From: Nipponacmea schrenckii
Lineage: Eukaryota; Mollusca; Gastropoda; Lottiidae
Length of the DNA stretch: 64,000 nucleotides
Direction of reading: 5' to 3'
Assembly (NCBI GenBank): GCA_030562195.1
Contig: JAUJPP010000007.1
Span: 930,001 to 994,000 of the forward strand
Shown here: positions 60,420 to 64,000 of the stretch, one piece after another
Layout of the letters: each line of letters opens with the position of its first letter
How positions within the stretch are numbered: position 1 is the stretch's first letter
Position numbers and translations under genes: made by a program
Notes under the pieces: model-generated
What the model was told of the DNA's origin: nothing
What the model saw: the letters and a program-made list of their open reading frames with translations, nothing else
Database searches by the model: none

Positions 60420-61118
60420 TATTAATAGTATAATAGATTTCGACATAACTGTGTGAATGTGCGTTACCGCCGAAGGATAAACCCTATTGAAAATCAGCCA
60501 AATCGAAAAAAAAAAGTATGAGTTATTGCACTTGTTCTTGAAAAGCTCGTAAAACACTCAATACAATGAAATTCTTGGCGGATTTTGATGAAACTTGGTG
60601 TGAGTGTGCGTTATAACTCAAAGATGAACTCTATTGAAAACAGCGAAATCGAAAGTCTAGATGTAGTATCAGTTATTGCCCTTGTTAATGAAAACCCGTT
60701 CGCCTGTCAACACTCTAAAAAGCGCAAGTCTTGATGAATTTTAATGAAATTTGGCAAGAGTATTTGTTATCACCCAAGAATGAACCATGTTGAAAATTTT
60801 TTGCTCGTAAACATTCTAGACGTCCAATTTTGACGAAACTTCCTGAAATTGTTTGTTATCACCCAAGGATGAGCCCTATAGAAAATTAAGAATATTGAAG
60901 TATTATAAAAGAATATTCGCCCTTCTTCCTTAAAACGTGTTTATCTTTCGTCTCCTTAAACACTCTACAAGGCACATTTCTTAAAAGATTTAGGCAAAAC
61001 TGATATCAAAAATATCGAAAAATTAACCATTGCTCTTGTTCTTAAAATCAATTATATCGAAACATTTATCATTGCCATTGTTCTTAAAAAAGACGTTTGA
61101 TATATGGCTCGTAAACAC
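60420..61118. repeat. Degenerate tandem repeat, about 125-135 bp unit (left part)
   Basis: Five or so diverged units share 'tga(c)gaaacttg', 'gtgtgcgttat(c/a)', 'aaggatgaac(c)ctatt', 'gaaaat' and 'ttgttcttgaaaa(c)', then 'cgtaaacactcta'. The run is cut at 61118 by an 8-bp-duplicating element and resumes at 62210 with 'gtaaacactctacaaggcac'. Confidence 0.7.
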
Positions 61119-62209
61119 CAGGGGCGTAGCGGAATCGGTCGGTAAAAAGGGGTCATGGATGGAACCGTCGGTAAAACGCGGAATCGATCGATTAAACCGA
61201 TTAATTAACCTAAAGAGTCAAAACCTTGTGTTGGTTATGATCAGTCGATAAAAGACGGCAAGGTGGGAACGTCGGTAAAACCAATTAACCTAAAAAGTAA
61301 AAACCTTGTGTTGGTTATGATGTTATCAGTATACTGTCAGAATTAAAAGTATTTTTTTTACTGAAACTACCGGAATCGGTCGGTATTAGTTGGTTATGAC
61401 TGGAGTCTTCGGTAAAACCGATTGGTTAACCGATACCCTTGTTATCGGTAAGCTGTTCGTTATTTGAATTTTTCGGTAAAACGCGGAATTGGCCGATAGA
61501 AGAAGGTCATAGATGGAGCCGTCCGTAAAACCGATTTGTTAACCGAAAGAGTGAAAACCTTGTGTCTGTTAAGATGTTATCGGTAAACCGTTCGCCTACA
61601 TTAAAGTGATTTTGCTAAACTTGTCGGTAAAACGCGGAATCGGTCGAAAAAGGCTATATAAAACATGTTTTTCCGACGAATATTGTGGAAACGACTTCCA
61701 AAATTGCGTCAGATATATTCTCCGGGTTTCCTAGTTTGTAAAATTTTCCGGGGAAAAACCCCCGAAACCCCCAGGCATGTCGGTAAAACGCAGAAAAAGG
61801 ACATAAAAAAACATATGGTTTTCCGATGAAAAGTGATAATTTGGACCAGTGGAAAAGACTTCCAAAATCGCGTCAGATGTATTCTCTGGGTTTCCTAGTA
61901 TGTAAAAGTTTCCGGGAAAGGACCCCGAACCCCCAGCCACTGCGAGAGGGCAAAATACGAAGGCCTTTAGCCTGCAGAACTTGCCTTGGAAAAATCACCT
62001 TTCAGTCCCCCCTCTCAGGCATATTCTCGATACACCCCTGATTGATATGGTTTTCAAAGATTTAGGATTTGCTATAACGATGGATTTCGTTCGTGTATGA
62101 TGTATGTACTTAATAGTGCGAGTAGGTTATTTTTGCCCCCGGAAAACGTGTTCGTAGGTAAAACATAGACGTTACACCCCCTAGTCAAAATGGTCACGCT
62201 ACGCCCCTG
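61119..62209. mobile_element. hAT-type non-autonomous element, 1091 bp, with internal repeats and 8-bp target duplication
   Basis: Ends are CAGGGGCGTAGC and, inverted, CAGGGGCGTAGC, a perfect 12-bp inverted repeat. GTAAACAC lies directly outside both (61111-61118 and 62210-62217), and joining across it restores the phrase 'cgtaaacactctac' of the host repeat. Inside, a module with 'ggtaaaacgcggaatcg', 'accgat(t)aattaacc' and 'aaaaccttgtgt(t/c)' appears three or four times in the left half. A second module of about 150 bp ('gacttccaaaat(t/c)gcgtcag', 'gggtttcctagt', then C-rich and G-rich runs) appears twice at 61690-61790 and 61850-61945. No transposase frame is present. Confidence 0.92.
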
Positions 62210-62335
62210 GTAAACACTCTACAAGGCACAATTCTGTACTGATTTTGACGAAACTTGTTGAAATTGTTAATTATCCCCAAAGGATAAACACTATTTAAAA
62301 TATAAAAAATACCAAAATTTTTTAATAAGTTAGAA
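62210..62335. repeat. Degenerate tandem repeat (right part, after the insertion)
   Basis: Continues the array at 60420-61118 with about one unit: 'tctacaaggcacaattctgt', 'gattttgacgaaacttgttg', 'ccaaaggataaacact'. It then runs into another repeat. Confidence 0.65.
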
Positions 62336-62990
62336 GATACAATTTTTATACGCCCTCACACGAAATGTAGGGCGTATATTGTGATCAACTTTCTGTCTGT
62401 CTGTCTGTCGTCTGTCGTCTGTTCACATTTGCCTGTGCTCACTCTACAGACTACAGTTTTGATTGGATTTTAATAATTTTTGGTATGTGAGTTCATGGCA
62501 TCTCAAAGAGGAACTGTATTGATTTTGGTGATGATCGGATAATTTTTAGCAAAGATACAGTGTCCGACTTAGCGCGATTTCGGAAAAATGCCAGTAACTT
62601 TGCTTGTGCTCACTCTAAAGACTACAGTTTTGAGTGGATTTTAATAATTTTTGGTATGCGAGTTCATGGCATCACAAAGAGGAACTGTATTGATTTTGGT
62701 GATGATCGGATAATTTGTAGCGGAGATACAGTGTCCGACTTAGCGGAATTTCGCAAAAATGAGAATAGCTGTCTTGTGCTCACTCTACAAACTACAGTTT
62801 TGATTGGATTTTAATAAGTACTCTACTAAAGTGACAATTTTGATTCATATTTAGTCTGATTTCATGGTACACCTATGAATTTTTGCCCATTATCTGATAA
62901 AAGGAAAATGAATTTTTGCCCATTATCTGATAAGCCTGAGGGGGGCGTATCTGCACGCTTTGCTTGCCTATGTTTAATAGATTTTTATGA
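62336..62990. repeat. Dispersed repeat with 171-bp tandem core and 'gggcgtat' borders
   Basis: The left border has a 9-bp stem (ATACGCCCT ... AGGGCGTAT, 62348-62381) and a (ctgt)n tract. The core is 2.3 copies of a unit with period 170-171 (starts near 62436, 62607, 62777), sharing 'tgctcactcta', 'gactacagttttga', 'atcggataattt' and 'gatacagtgtccgacttagc'. The right border again has 'aggggggcgtat'. An 84-codon frame through the core (62560-62814) is a by-product of the repeat. Confidence 0.75.
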
Positions 62991-63591
62991 AACTAAGTAA
63001 TATTGTTCATTTGTTACCCCGGAAGAGAAGTGTATGATTGATGATTGTTACTGTACTGCTTTTGTTTAAATTCAATGCTGCCAGTGGGCGTATCTTACCT
63101 TGCCTGGCAAGATATCTTTGTAATACGCCTGGACACAGGTTTCTGACTAAAGATGGATAATGGATGAAAAGAAAACAGGATGGCGTCATAGCTTTATTTA
63201 AACGTAAGCAAATGCTGAACACTACATTTGAAAATCAGCATATGAGGGTCAAGTGATTGTGAACTGATTTATTGAAATATTTGTAGTCTAGAAATATTTA
63301 AAGTTATCTGTCCTTATCTAGATGTTTCGGGGAGATAACTTTATACTATTAAATTGTTACTTCGACGTCAATCTAAATTCACTGGATTAACACAATTATA
63401 TTCACCGCTGACTATGAAAAGAGAATATGATTACATTATAACAGATAAAATGGTTGCTGGGTTGAAGTAGAGAAATTCTCATCCGGAAATGTATAGTCGA
63501 AATTATTTCAATTTTAAGTCTGGTAAATCAAGACTTGTTTACTTAAGGTGGGCGTGGTCTTATCAACTGCAAATTCGGATAGGGATCAGAC
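62991..63591. other. Upstream region of AP5S1
   Basis: No gene recognised. A GC-box/KLF-like 'ggtgggcgtggtc' lies at 63547-63559, about 35 bases before the AP5S1 start codon, in a promoter-proximal or 5'-UTR position. Confidence 0.4.
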
Positions 63592-64000
63592 ATGGTTTAC
63601 GCATTTATCATCAACACAATTTTACCAGGAGTACCGAGACTGTTATATTATGATATTTTTGGACAAGATGGAGTTGCTGATGATAGTCTAGATATTACGG
63701 CAGACGTTCTAACATCCATTCGAAAGGCTCAAATACAACAAGTTTTCGAGAGAGTTCACTCAGAGTATCAGTTTCGACGTTCATTTAGTGGAAGATCCGT
63801 CGAAGATGATGTTTTAAAACTTATAAATGATGACACTCTACCAGAATTCGACACGGGATTTTTCCGACTGCGGGCTGGTGAAGTGTTTCAAAAAGATCGC
63901 TATGTGATTTGGCTAGCTGCAGGATACACAGCATTTTCGGTTGTTTGTGAAAAATCTGAGAATAGACTGGTAGCTGAATCGATACTCAGACTTTTAATTC
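63592..64000 (+). CDS. AP5S1: AP-5 complex subunit sigma-1 (partial, N-terminal 136 codons, cut by the window end)
   Basis: The open frame begins MVYAFIINTILPGVPRLLYY, runs without a stop to the window edge and has a good start context (agacATGG). The longin-like sigma fold of AP5S1 is suggested by the MVxAFLIxT start, 'LYYDIFGQDG', 'IRKAQIQQVFERV', the FRL(R)AG(E)VFQKDR block followed by VIWLAAGYTAFSVV, and 'NRLVAESILRLL', all of which match the animal AP5S1 layout by memory of the family. AP-5 is a late endosome/lysosome adaptor that acts with SPG11 and SPG15 in retrieval to the Golgi. About 60-70 residues should remain beyond the window. No intron is seen in this part. Confidence 0.85.
   Translation, partial: MVYAFIINTILPGVPRLLYYDIFGQDGVADDSLDITADVLTSIRKAQIQQVFERVHSEYQFRRSFSGRSVEDDVLKLINDDTLPEFDTGFFRLRAGEVFQKDRYVIWLAAGYTAFSVVCEKSENRLVAESILRLLI

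Noticed and set aside
62560..62814. 84-aa plus-strand frame
   Set aside because: Spans the 171-bp tandem core and repeats within itself; a by-product of the repeat.

Overview
The window is AT-rich metazoan nuclear DNA. Genes have many short introns with GT-AG borders, coding exons are surrounded by long non-coding stretches, and minisatellites, small DNA transposons and LINE debris are common. RPB2 and SAC2 match their animal orthologues closely. Dispersed repeats carrying phrases such as 'caagggcaataactc' and '(cagaca)n ... gtgggcgtataaaa' are a style I associate with mollusc genomes, so a gastropod or limpet-like mollusc is my best inference; this was not tested by any search.

Layout: 1-10.4 kb is non-coding, with a 5'-truncated LINE (minus strand), a 42-44 bp minisatellite split by a TA-flanked MITE, and a 42-bp array. 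A biogenic-amine-type GPCR with an intronless coding region lies at 10.5-12.2 kb (+). From 12.5 to 35.6 kb I see mostly intergenic DNA: a TTAA-flanked 979-bp element, dispersed repeats, a 25-bp higher-order array, a frameshifted hAT transposase tail and a few low-confidence exon candidates. A second, very divergent GPCR is at 35.7-37.8 kb (+). The amino-terminal half of INPP5F/SAC2 runs on the minus strand (41.6-49.3 kb, nine exons). It shares a 266-bp divergent promoter region with POLR2B (RPB2, the second-largest subunit of RNA polymerase II), whose 23 coding exons fill 49.6-59.2 kb (+). The right end holds a nested repeat block (60.4-63.0 kb) with a 1.1-kb hAT-type element, then the start of AP5S1 (63.6 kb to the window edge, +).

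The genes have separate jobs: two receptors, phosphoinositide turnover, transcription and endosomal sorting. The only clear regulatory link is the POLR2B/INPP5F head-to-head pair, with ACCGGAAGT (ETS/GABP-like) sites. The observations most worth a second look are an in-frame TAA at codon 563 of an otherwise perfectly phased POLR2B model, a run of decaying copies of the next exon's splice acceptor, transposons whose target duplications can be read exactly because they landed in tandem arrays, the DRY-less and NPxxY-less GPCR, and the missing catalytic half of INPP5F. I found no clearly new multi-gene system.
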